A DNA stretch of 64,000 nucleotides, from contig NZ_CP109327.1 in NCBI RefSeq assembly GCF_035918155.1, forward strand, positions 1,612,001 through 1,676,000. Direction: 5' to 3'. How positions within the stretch are numbered: the first letter of the stretch is position 1; every line of letters starts with the position of its first letter. The DNA comes from Streptomyces sp. NBC_01591. GTDB lineage: Bacteria; Actinomycetota; Actinomycetes; Streptomycetales; Streptomycetaceae. The position numbers and the translations under genes are program-made. The notes beneath the pieces are model-generated. The model did not search any database. It worked only from the letters and a program-made list of their open reading frames with translations, and had not been told where the DNA came from. Positions 35,686 through 45,444 of this stretch are shown one piece after another.

Positions 35686-36960
35686 ATGTTCGGACCGCAT
35701 CGTCCCCGCGCCCGTTTCCGGGCGTTCGCCGCAGCCGCCTGTACCGCCGCCCTCGGCGCCACCCTGCTGGGTGTCGCGGGCACCGCGTCGGCCGGCACGA
35801 CCCCCACCACCACGCGGGCAGCAGCCCCCGCGTCCGCCGACGCCGCCCCCACAGCGGCCGGTGACAAGGTGGTCGGATACTTCACCAACTGGGGTGTTTA
35901 CGGCCGCAATTACCACGTCAGGAACATCGAGACCTCGGGCTCGGCCGACAAGCTCACGCACATCAACTACGCCTTCGGTAACGTCCAGGGCGGCAAGTGC
36001 ACGATCGGCGACTCGTACGCCGACTACGAGAAGGCGTACACGGCCGACCAGTCCGTCGACGGTGTGGCGGACACCTGGGACCAGGACCTGCGCGGCAACT
36101 TCAACCAGCTGCGCAAGCTGAAGAAGCTGCACCCGGACCTGAAGGTCATCTGGTCGTTCGGCGGCTGGACCTGGTCCGGTGGCTTCGGTGAGGCCGCGAA
36201 GAACCCGGCCGCGTTCGCCGAGTCCTGCTACAACCTGGTGGAGGACCCGCGTTGGGCCGATGTCTTCGACGGCATCGACATCGACTGGGAGCACCCCAAC
36301 GCCTGCGGCCTGACCTGTGACACCAGCGGCCCGGCCGCGCTGAAGGGCCTCACCTCGGCGCTGCGCTCGAAGTTCGGCAGCAACAACCTGGTGACGGCCG
36401 CCATCACCGCCGACGGCTCCGAGGGCGGCAAGATCGACGCCGCCGACTACGCCGGCGCCGCCCAGTCCCTGGACTGGTACAACGTGATGACGTACGACTT
36501 CTTCGGCGCATGGGAAGCCAAGGGCCCAACAGCCCCGCACTCCCCGCTCACCTCCTACGACGGCATCCCGAAGGAGGGCTTCAGCAGCGAAGCCGCCATC
36601 ACCAAGCTGAAGGCCAAGGGCGTCCCCGCGTCCAAGCTGCTGCTCGGCATCGGCTTCTACGGCCGCGGCTGGACCGGCGTCACCCAGGACGCACCCGGCG
36701 GCACCGCCACCGGCGCAGCACCCGGCACGTACGAGGCGGGCATCGAGGACTACAAGGTCCTCAAGAACAGCTGCCCGGCCACCGGCACCGTCGCCGGCAC
36801 GGCGTACGCCCACTGCGGCACCAACTGGTGGAGCTACGACACCCCCGCCACCATCACGTCCAAGACCACCTGGGCGAAGAGCCAGGGCCTCGGCGGCACC
36901 TTCTTCTGGGAGCTCAGCGGCGACACCACCGACGGAGAGCTGATCAAGGCGATCAGCTGA
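35686..36960 (+). CDS. Secreted GH18 chitinase
   Basis: A 424-residue endochitinase. The signal peptide covers about residues 1-36 (ending GTASAGT) and a Thr/Ala/Pro linker leads into a GH18 barrel that begins with KVVGYFTNWGVYGRNYHV. The catalytic DxxDxDxE is DGIDIDWE at residues 195-202, with E202 as proton donor. YNVMTYDFFGAWE and GTFFWELSGDT complete the active-site strands. No chitin-binding domain is attached. ATG 35686 with GAGGAG upstream is the start. DasR-type elements in the promoter link expression to chitin breakdown products. Confidence 0.95.
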   Translation: MFGPHRPRARFRAFAAAACTAALGATLLGVAGTASAGTTPTTTRAAAPASADAAPTAAGDKVVGYFTNWGVYGRNYHVRNIETSGSADKLTHINYAFGNVQGGKCTIGDSYADYEKAYTADQSVDGVADTWDQDLRGNFNQLRKLKKLHPDLKVIWSFGGWTWSGGFGEAAKNPAAFAESCYNLVEDPRWADVFDGIDIDWEHPNACGLTCDTSGPAALKGLTSALRSKFGSNNLVTAAITADGSEGGKIDAADYAGAAQSLDWYNVMTYDFFGAWEAKGPTAPHSPLTSYDGIPKEGFSSEAAITKLKAKGVPASKLLLGIGFYGRGWTGVTQDAPGGTATGAAPGTYEAGIEDYKVLKNSCPATGTVAGTAYAHCGTNWWSYDTPATITSKTTWAKSQGLGGTFFWELSGDTTDGELIKAIS

Positions 36961-36992
36961 GGACCGTCCGCTCCGCGGAATACGCGCTGAGG

Positions 36993-37025
36993 CCGCGCGG
37001 CCGGGCGACCTGCCCGGCCGCGCGG
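36993..37025 (+). terminator. 14-bp GC-rich hairpin after the chitinase gene
   Basis: Arms 36993-37006 and 37012-37025 are perfectly complementary around a 5-base loop, 33 bases past the chitinase stop. Confidence 0.8.
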
Positions 37026-37106
37026 TGCGTCATGGGCCAGATGCTCACCGTACGGGCGGCGGGTGCAACGGAAGCCATTCCGTCGTCGCCATGTCTCATG
37101 CCCCAT

Positions 37107-38591
<1,485 letters not shown>

Positions 38592-38811
38592 CACCGGCCA
38601 CCGGTCGTACGCACCAGCCACCGGCCGTACGCACCGGGCAGCGGGCCCCGGCGGGATTTCCTTCCGCCGGGGCCCGCTGTCGTGCGTACGCCTGCGCCTG
38701 CGCCTGCGCCTGCGCCCGCGGCTGCGCGGCGACCGGGCACGGGTGGGCAAGCACCTGCCCGGAGCCGACGGGCACCTCATGCCATGTCCCGGCAGGACGG
38801 ACGCGGCTTCC
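38592..38811. repeat. Intergenic region with short tandem repeats
   Basis: Just after argG two near-identical 20-base units, CCACCGGTCGTACGCACCAG and a copy with three changes, lie at about 38599-38638. CTGCGC is repeated four to five times at about 38692-38720. A strong hairpin lies between them. No gene is supported in this stretch. Confidence 0.6.
38639..38679 (+). terminator. 16-bp hairpin after argG
   Basis: Perfect arms at 38639-38654 and 38664-38679 enclose a 9-base loop (GATTTCCTT), 47 bases after the argG stop. Confidence 0.8.
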
Positions 38812-38833
38812 ACGTCACCGATGGTTCACCCGC
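38812..38833 (+). promoter_or_regulatory. PHO box before the alkaline phosphatase
   Basis: Two adjacent 11-base direct units, ACGTCACCGAT and GGTTCACCCGC, match the Streptomyces PhoP-binding repeat (consensus near GGTTCACCCGC). They sit about 57 bases before the phosphatase start, so induction by phosphate starvation is expected. Confidence 0.75.
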
Positions 38834-38889
38834 CGCTGATGAGGTGATCGTCGTCGGTGCTCCCCGCCGACCGGATCAAGGAGATTTCC

Positions 38890-40263
38890 ATGCCCAGACA
38901 GCGCCTGTCCCGCAGTCACCTGATAGCCACCGGCGCGGTCCTCGTCGCCACCGCCACCGCCGCTGTCGCCCTCACGGCGACGGCCGGTGCGTACGGCACG
39001 AAGGAGCACGCGAAGGACGCCATCAAGGGCGGCAAGGCGAAGAACGTCATCCTGCTCATCGGTGACGGCATGGGCGACTCGGAGATCACCCTCGCGCGCG
39101 ACTACACCGTGGGCGCGGCCGGCCGCCTGAACATGGACAGGTTCCCGCTGAGCGGCGCCTACACGACCTACGCCGTGCACGCGGACGGCACGCCGGACTA
39201 CGTCACCGACTCCGCGGCCAGCGGCACCGGCTGGGCGACCGGCGTGAAGACCGTCAACGGGCGGATCTCCAAGACGCCGGGCACCGACAAGGCCGTGCCG
39301 ACCATTCTGGAACTGGCACAGAAGGGCGGGTACGCGACCGGCTCGGTGACCACCGCCGAGCTGACCGACGCCACCCCGGCCGTCCTCGCCTCGCACGCCA
39401 CCGACCGCTCCTGCCAGGGCCCCGCCGACATGGCCAAGTGCCCCACCGACACCATCGCCAAGGGCGGCCCCGGCTCCATCGCCGAGCAGAGCGTCAACCA
39501 CAAGGTCGATGTCCTCCTCGGCGGCGGCAAGCAGCGCTTCGACCAGAAGGTGACCGACGGCAGGTACAAGGGCCTGACCGTCACCGAGCAGGCCCGGAAG
39601 CTGGGCTACCAGGTCGTCACCGACAACGCCTCCCTGAAGGCCGTCAAGGGCGGCAAGCCGGTGCTCGGGCTCTTCGCGCCCGGCAACGTTCCGACCGAGT
39701 GGACCGGCAAGACCGCCGCGGTCGGCGGGACCGACCCGCAGCGCTGCGTCACCTCCAACCCGAACCGGCCCTCCGGCACCCCGAACCTCGCCGACCAGAC
39801 CGCCAAGGCCATCCAGCTCCTGGAGTCGAAGCAGAAGCGGAAGCACAGCAAGAAGGGCTTCTTCCTCCAGGTCGAGGGCGCGTCGATCGACAAGCAGGAC
39901 CACGCGGCCGACCCGTGCGGCCAGATCGGCGAGACCGCAGCGTTCGACCGCGCCGTGAAGACAGCCCGCGCGTACGCCGCCAAGCACCCCGACACACTCG
40001 TCGTCACCACCGCCGACCACGGCCACAGCAGCCAGATCGTGCCCCTGGAGGCCCAGCCGCCCGGCCTGTCCTCCACGCTGATCACCGACGAGGGCCAGCA
40101 GATCAAGGTCAACTACTCGACCAACCCGCCCGGCGAGTCGCAGGAGCACACCGGCACCCAGGTCCGGATCGCGGCCCAGGGCCCGCAGGCCTACCGGGTC
40201 CTGGGCCTCACCGACCAGACCGACCTGTTCACCACCATCCGCGAGGCGCTCCGGGTGCGCTGA
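38890..40263 (+). CDS. Secreted alkaline phosphatase (PhoA family)
   Basis: A 457-residue PhoA-type metallophosphatase that releases inorganic phosphate outside the cell. A signal peptide occupies about residues 1-33. The metal site begins VILLIGDGMGDSEITLARDY with D59, and the nucleophile is S108 in YVTDSAASGTGWATG. QVEGASIDKQDHAADPC and VVTTADHGHSSQI supply the remaining zinc and magnesium ligands. The start ATG 38890 has AAGGAG upstream. A PHO box precedes it, and a terminator follows, so it is a monocistronic phosphate-regulated gene. Confidence 0.95.
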   Translation: MPRQRLSRSHLIATGAVLVATATAAVALTATAGAYGTKEHAKDAIKGGKAKNVILLIGDGMGDSEITLARDYTVGAAGRLNMDRFPLSGAYTTYAVHADGTPDYVTDSAASGTGWATGVKTVNGRISKTPGTDKAVPTILELAQKGGYATGSVTTAELTDATPAVLASHATDRSCQGPADMAKCPTDTIAKGGPGSIAEQSVNHKVDVLLGGGKQRFDQKVTDGRYKGLTVTEQARKLGYQVVTDNASLKAVKGGKPVLGLFAPGNVPTEWTGKTAAVGGTDPQRCVTSNPNRPSGTPNLADQTAKAIQLLESKQKRKHSKKGFFLQVEGASIDKQDHAADPCGQIGETAAFDRAVKTARAYAAKHPDTLVVTTADHGHSSQIVPLEAQPPGLSSTLITDEGQQIKVNYSTNPPGESQEHTGTQVRIAAQGPQAYRVLGLTDQTDLFTTIREALRVR

Positions 40264-40276
40264 CCGCCCGGGGAAC

Positions 40277-40325
40277 CGTCCCGCGGCCCGTCGGCACGAG
40301 CAGCCTGCCGACGGGCCGCGGGACG
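40277..40325 (+). terminator. 20-bp hairpin after the phosphatase gene
   Basis: Arms 40277-40296 and 40306-40325 pair perfectly with a 9-base loop, 13 bases after the stop. It separates the phosphatase from the kinase operon. Confidence 0.88.
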
Positions 40326-40443
40326 ACGCCTGTTCGCACCGGGCCACCTCGACTGGAACCGGAAGCTCCCCCGGACGTGTCCTGTTGTCTTGAGCAGGGC
40401 ATGAACCACCCCGGCATCCGGCGACCTGGAGGTCTGCGCGCAT

Positions 40444-43400
40444 ATGGTCGACAGGGCCCCCACACCCTCTTCGTACTGGGCGAAGAACGAGACCGTCGAC
40501 GACCGGTACACCGTGCTGGACGACGAGCCCAGAGCAGGTGGCATGGGGCTGGTGTACCGGGTGCGCCACGAGGTGTGGGGGACCGACCTGGCGATGAAGT
40601 GCCCGAAGCCGGAGCACTTCCGGAACGCAGAGAGCCGGCAGAGGTTCGTCACCGAGGCGGAGACCTGGGTGAAGCTGGGGCTGCATCCGCATGTGTGCAG
40701 TTGTTATTACGTGCGCACGATCGACGGCATCCCCTGTGTGTTCGCCGAGTACGCCACGGGAGGCAGCCTCAAGGACTGGATCGACGATCGTCGGCTGTAC
40801 GCGGGCGGGCAGTCGAGAGCGCTGGCCCGGATCCTGGACATGGCGATCCAGATGGCGTGGGGCCTGGAACACGCGCACAGCCGCAAGCTCGTCCACCAGG
40901 ACGTCAAACCGGACAACGTCGTTCTCGACGAGCACGGTACGGTCAAGGTGACGGACTTCGGGCTGGCCCGTGCCCGTGCGGCCGCCGCCGGTGTGCCCCG
41001 GCCACCGGCGGATCCCGACGCCACTGCGCAGCCGGGCCCGCGGCCCGGCGTCACCGTTCTCGTCCCCCACGCCGGGGGGCACACCACGGAGTACGCCTCG
41101 CCGGAGCAGGCGGAGGGGCGGCCGCTCGACCGGCGCACCGACATCTACAGCTTCGCGGTGTCGGTCTTCGAGATGTTCAACGGCGGACTGAGCTGGTATG
41201 CCGGACCCGGCGTGGGGAGGTCGCTGGCCGGCTACCGCGCCAGGGGCGGCACGGGCGAGGACTGGCTGCCGCCCCTGCCCGATCCGCTCGCCGACCTCCT
41301 CGAACGCTGTCTGGCCACGGATCCGCGGCACAGGCCCAGGTCCATGGTCGATGTCGCGGCGGAGCTCGTCGCCATCCACCGCCAGGTGTGCGGCCGTACG
41401 TATCCGCGCCCGGAGCCGGCCGAGGCAGACCTGCTCGCCGACGAACTCAACAACCGCGCCCTGTCCCTGCTCGACCTGGGCAGCGGGGCCGAGGACAGCA
41501 CGGACAGGAGCGCCGAGGCCGAGAAGACGTTCAGGGAGGCGCTGGAGGCCGACCCTCGGCATCCGGGGGCCACGTACAACCTCGCGATGCTGCGCTGGCG
41601 GCGCGGTGCCGCCGGCGACGAAGAGGCGGTCGCCGCGTTGGAGACCGCTCGGGCCGACGACGACTCCTGGCAGGCCCGTCAACTGCTGGCCCAGGTGCAC
41701 CTGGAGCGGGGCGACCTCGTCGCGGCGGGCGGGCTTCTGGAGGGGGTGGCGCGCGAGCGGCCCGACGAGCCGGAGGTCCTGACGGCGCTCCGCACAGTCC
41801 GGTCCGGGAGCGTCCGTACGACGTACCGGACGCTCCGGTACGGGGCCAAGCCGAAAGGGGGCTCCTCGCGCCGGCCGGTCCGCGTCACTCCCGACGGACG
41901 GCTGGCCGTGACCGGGGAGTACGGCGCCGTCCGGCTGTGGGACCTGACGACCGGGCGGTGTCTTCGGACGCTCGAAGCACACGGCGAGGGCGGGCACGGC
42001 CGGAGCGTCCACTCCGTCGACATCGCCGCGGACAGCCGCTTCGCCGTCTCGGCCGGCGACGACAAGACCGTCCGGCTCTGGGATCTGAGCGACGGGCGGT
42101 GCCTGCGCACCCTCGACGAGAAGTGCCAAGGAGTCCGGCTGAGCCCCGACGGCCGTCTGGCGCTGTGGGGCTGGTCCGACGACGGTTCGCTCCGTTTCTG
42201 GAACAGACGCACGGGCGAGCTCACGACGACGCCCGACGGACACGCGGCGGGCGTGGAGCAGGTGGAGGTGAGCGCGGACGGCCGATGGTCCCTGTCGAGC
42301 GGCTGGGAGCGAAGCGGGCCGTCGATCAGGCTGTGGGAGCTGAGCAGCGGCCGCTGTGCGCGGGTTCTCCTCGGGCACTCGTCACCGGTGATCGGCCTGT
42401 GTTTCCGTCCGGACGGAAATTCAGCGGTCGTCGCCCACCAGGACAGGACCATCGCCCTGTGGGACCTTCGCCAGGGCCTGCGCGTGCGGACTCTGCGGGG
42501 CCGCGTACGGGGACGCCTCATGTCACTCGGTTCCGACGGGCGGTTCCTGCTCACCGGCGACGACACCATGGGCGACGCGCAATTCTGGGACCTGGACAGC
42601 GGCCGGTGTCTGCGCACCTATCGCGACACGGGTGTGAACGCCGTGCTGCTGGACGCCTCGGGCCGCTCCGGTCTCGCGGTCGTGGCCGGCACCCTCTCCT
42701 ACGGCGACAACGACCACAGGAGCGGCGTCTACGCCTGGGAGCTGGATCTGCCCGCGGGCCACACGGCCCCGCCGCACCTGAGCCGACCCCGCCCGCACCT
42801 GGAACTCCGGACACTGGACGATCGGGTGGCCGCCATGGTCACCGAGGCGGAGCAGGCCAGGACGGACGGGCGGCTCGCCGAGGCGCTGGACCTGCTCGCG
42901 CGGGCCCGGCGGATTCCCGGGTACGAACGGGCGCCGCGGGTCATGGACGCATGGCGGGAGCTGAGCCGGTGCACGGTGCGCGCCCGGCCGCGGACGGCCT
43001 GGTCGCCCCGGGCCATGCCGGCGGCGCAGGGCGCGGTGTACGCGGTCGAGCTGACCCACGACGGGCGGCACGCTCTGGTCGGCGGCTCCGACGGGAGCGT
43101 CGGTTGGTGGGACGTCCGCAAGGGCACCCGCACCCGCGCCTTCGAAGGCCACCAGCACGGTGTGCGGTCGGTCTGTCTGAGTGCCGATGCCCGCCGGGCC
43201 GTCTCCGCCGGCCAGGACGGCACCGTACGGCTGTGGGACGTCGCGTCCGGACAGTGCCGACGTGTCCTGCACATGTACGAGTACCTCCCGTCGCCCTCGG
43301 TGCCGGTGCGGTTCGGCGCGGACGGGCGGTCGGCGGTGATCGGGGGCGGTGACGGCGCGATCAGGGTCTGGGACCTGGACACCGGCGGTCCGGCACGGAC

Positions 43401-43941
43401 CCTGACTGGCCATGAGGGGGCGGTGCACGCCTTGTGGGTCGGGGCCGACGGGCGGCTCGCCGCGTCCGCCGGGTCGGACAGGACGGTGCGGCTGTGGGAT
43501 CTGGCGGAGGGCCGTTGCGTCTGTGTCCTGGAGGGCCACGCGAGCAGCGTCACCATGGTGTGCGCGAGTGCGGACGGAGCCTCCCTGCTCTCCTGCGACA
43601 CCGGTTATGGCAGGACGATCCGGCTGTGGGACACCGCCACCGGGCATCAGGTGCGGGAGTTCGAGAAGGAGTCGAGCCCGAACGCGCTGTGCGTCACCGC
43701 GGACGGACGCTTCGCGTTCTCGGCCGGCCACGGCTCCCGCATAAATCTGTGGGAGGTCGCCACCGGCCGCTGCCTGCGCACCCTGGACAGCCCCGAGCAG
43801 ACGGCGACAACCTGTCTCGCGGTGTCGCCCGACGGACTTACGGTGGTCTCCGGAGACGACGACGGGACCCTTCGGTCGTGGCTGCTCGACTGGGAGTTGG
43901 AGATTCCCGGACCGGCCGACGGACGGAGCCCGGAAAGGTGA
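40444..43941 (+). CDS. Ser/Thr protein kinase with TPR-like linker and WD40 repeats
   Basis: A 1165-residue protein, first of three coupled genes. The N-terminal kinase domain (about 20-310) has a degenerate glycine loop, RAGGMGLVYRVRHE, the ATP lysine K52, HQDVKPDN with catalytic D153, and DFG at D171. HQD replaces the usual HRD. Residues about 335-450 look TPR-like (AEKTFREALEADPRHPGATY). Two WD40 blocks follow, about 470-760 and 855-1160, with repeated units such as SVDIAADSRFAVSAGDDKTVRLWDL. Between the blocks is another helical hairpin region. It is cytosolic, with no transmembrane segment, unlike PknB-type receptors. WD40 propellers presumably recruit substrates. GGAGG lies about eleven bases before the ATG. 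Confidence 0.9.
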   Translation: MVDRAPTPSSYWAKNETVDDRYTVLDDEPRAGGMGLVYRVRHEVWGTDLAMKCPKPEHFRNAESRQRFVTEAETWVKLGLHPHVCSCYYVRTIDGIPCVFAEYATGGSLKDWIDDRRLYAGGQSRALARILDMAIQMAWGLEHAHSRKLVHQDVKPDNVVLDEHGTVKVTDFGLARARAAAAGVPRPPADPDATAQPGPRPGVTVLVPHAGGHTTEYASPEQAEGRPLDRRTDIYSFAVSVFEMFNGGLSWYAGPGVGRSLAGYRARGGTGEDWLPPLPDPLADLLERCLATDPRHRPRSMVDVAAELVAIHRQVCGRTYPRPEPAEADLLADELNNRALSLLDLGSGAEDSTDRSAEAEKTFREALEADPRHPGATYNLAMLRWRRGAAGDEEAVAALETARADDDSWQARQLLAQVHLERGDLVAAGGLLEGVARERPDEPEVLTALRTVRSGSVRTTYRTLRYGAKPKGGSSRRPVRVTPDGRLAVTGEYGAVRLWDLTTGRCLRTLEAHGEGGHGRSVHSVDIAADSRFAVSAGDDKTVRLWDLSDGRCLRTLDEKCQGVRLSPDGRLALWGWSDDGSLRFWNRRTGELTTTPDGHAAGVEQVEVSADGRWSLSSGWERSGPSIRLWELSSGRCARVLLGHSSPVIGLCFRPDGNSAVVAHQDRTIALWDLRQGLRVRTLRGRVRGRLMSLGSDGRFLLTGDDTMGDAQFWDLDSGRCLRTYRDTGVNAVLLDASGRSGLAVVAGTLSYGDNDHRSGVYAWELDLPAGHTAPPHLSRPRPHLELRTLDDRVAAMVTEAEQARTDGRLAEALDLLARARRIPGYERAPRVMDAWRELSRCTVRARPRTAWSPRAMPAAQGAVYAVELTHDGRHALVGGSDGSVGWWDVRKGTRTRAFEGHQHGVRSVCLSADARRAVSAGQDGTVRLWDVASGQCRRVLHMYEYLPSPSVPVRFGADGRSAVIGGGDGAIRVWDLDTGGPARTLTGHEGAVHALWVGADGRLAASAGSDRTVRLWDLAEGRCVCVLEGHASSVTMVCASADGASLLSCDTGYGRTIRLWDTATGHQVREFEKESSPNALCVTADGRFAFSAGHGSRINLWEVATGRCLRTLDSPEQTATTCLAVSPDGLTVVSGDDDGTLRSWLLDWELEIPGPADGRSPER

Positions 43942-43950
43942 GGAGCCTTG

Positions 43951-45444
43951 GTGGACGAATTCCTGCTGGACTTTCAGGAGAACATCGACGACGTCGAGGG
44001 CGGGGCATACGGCTTACCGGGACAGGCACGGCAGTTGGCCCGCCGTGCCGCCCGTGAACTCATGGACACGGCCCCGCCCGGTTGGCAGTCGCTGAGCTCG
44101 GTGTTCGCCCTGACGGCCACGGCCGAGCGGTCGACAGTCGTCGTTGTCAACGGCGGCCGGTCGACGCAGATCGAGCCCTCACCGTCCGTCCTCGCGCTGG
44201 TGCGCGAGCACCGCGAGGTGTCGGCCGGGCTCGGCGACGGTCCCTGGTGGCGGCTTCTGCTGGAGTTGTCCGACGACGGCGAGCTGGACGTCACGTGCGA
44301 CTTCGGCAAGGAGCCTTTTCCGGACGAGCAGTTGTTCCCGCCCGAGAAGTACCGCGAGGATCTGGCAGCGTATCCGCGGACCCGGCTGCCGGTGTGGCTC
44401 GCGGCGTATGTCCACCACAACGGCAGGCAGCGGCGCACCCCGCAGCAGGCCGCCGCCGCGGCTCGCGCCGACCGCCGGGCGAAGGTGTGGCCGGTCCTCA
44501 GCGTGAACGACTTCCCGGGCTTCCCCGGCATGTGGGCCCGGTGGGCGGTGATCTCGGCGGCCTTCGTCGCCGCCGGGTCGGACTGGGGCCCCAGGATGCT
44601 GCCGTCGATGGGCTGGTTCGAGAGCTCCCGTCGCGGTGGCTCGACGCTGTACCGACTCCCCGACGGACGGGCCGTGTTGTCGGGAGGCGTGTGGGACGCT
44701 CCCGCGCTGGACACCGCCTACAACGGCGGCGAGCAGCTGCCGGACCTGTACGCGGGCGCCCCGGACTGGGTGGCGAACCAGGTGCTGAACCCGCGCGCCG
44801 AGACGGGTCTGCTGTCGTTCTGCTACTGGTGGGATGCCGGGCAGTGGCACCGCGGCGAGTCCGCGTCGGCGGAGGAGTCGGCCACAGCGGTGCCGGGTGT
44901 GTGGACCGCCGGTACGGTCGCCGGCATCGTCGCCGGTCTCATCGGGAACACGGGTACGCCGGGCGAGGACCACCGGGCGAAGGCGTCGACGCTGGTGTCC
45001 GCCGTGGAGAACGGGGTCGTCACCCGCGAGACCCTGGTGGCCGCCTTCGGCGACGACGGCCGTTCCGACATCGACGGTGCCCTGTACCAGCTCTCTCTCG
45101 CCGGCCTGGTGACCAGGGTGCCGCAGCCGATGCACGAGGAGGACGCCCTCGCCCGGGTACGGCAGTACATGCTGAGCCTGTCTCTGAACAGCCCGGAGTA
45201 TTCGGTGTCGGAGCTGGTCGCCGATCGGTTCAGCGTCGGCTGGATGATCTACGTCCCGGTGCCGCGCGGTGAGATGGCCATCGGCCGCGCCATTTTCTAC
45301 GTCACCGACGACGGTGCCTTCAAACGCTCGTCGTCCTCCGTCGCCCCGTCCGTTGCCGTCGCCGAGCTCGAGGAGGAGTTCTACAAGCGGCAGCGGGGGA
45401 AGCGGCAAGGAGACGCAGGAGACCAGGGAGGCACACCCCGATGA
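43951..45444 (+). CDS. YezG/DUF600-like protein with C-terminal domain, kinase-operon member
   Basis: A 497-residue protein of unknown function between two kinase genes. After an N-terminal helical segment, residues about 85-135 (DGPWWRLLLELSDDGELDVT) resemble the YezG/DUF600 immunity-like fold, repeated less clearly near 300 (SFCYWWDAGQWHRGES). The C-terminal part (about 330-480) contains ENGVVTRETLVAAFGDDGRS and a charged tail. The start is GTG 43951, five bases after AGGAG; a TTG at 43948 is also in frame. Its stop overlaps the FHA-kinase ATG as ATGA. It may be the shared substrate or effector of the two kinases (inference). Confidence 0.65.
   Translation: MDEFLLDFQENIDDVEGGAYGLPGQARQLARRAARELMDTAPPGWQSLSSVFALTATAERSTVVVVNGGRSTQIEPSPSVLALVREHREVSAGLGDGPWWRLLLELSDDGELDVTCDFGKEPFPDEQLFPPEKYREDLAAYPRTRLPVWLAAYVHHNGRQRRTPQQAAAAARADRRAKVWPVLSVNDFPGFPGMWARWAVISAAFVAAGSDWGPRMLPSMGWFESSRRGGSTLYRLPDGRAVLSGGVWDAPALDTAYNGGEQLPDLYAGAPDWVANQVLNPRAETGLLSFCYWWDAGQWHRGESASAEESATAVPGVWTAGTVAGIVAGLIGNTGTPGEDHRAKASTLVSAVENGVVTRETLVAAFGDDGRSDIDGALYQLSLAGLVTRVPQPMHEEDALARVRQYMLSLSLNSPEYSVSELVADRFSVGWMIYVPVPRGEMAIGRAIFYVTDDGAFKRSSSSVAPSVAVAELEEEFYKRQRGKRQGDAGDQGGTPR

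Noticed and set aside
38692..38720. CTGCGC repeats as a CRISPR or structural array
   Set aside because: Only four to five short units without spacers; simple-sequence slippage explains it. No CRISPR array was seen anywhere in the window.
38815..42378. A 1187-residue minus-strand ORF
   Set aside because: It runs antisense through the phosphatase and kinase genes, both of which have clear catalytic motifs on the plus strand.
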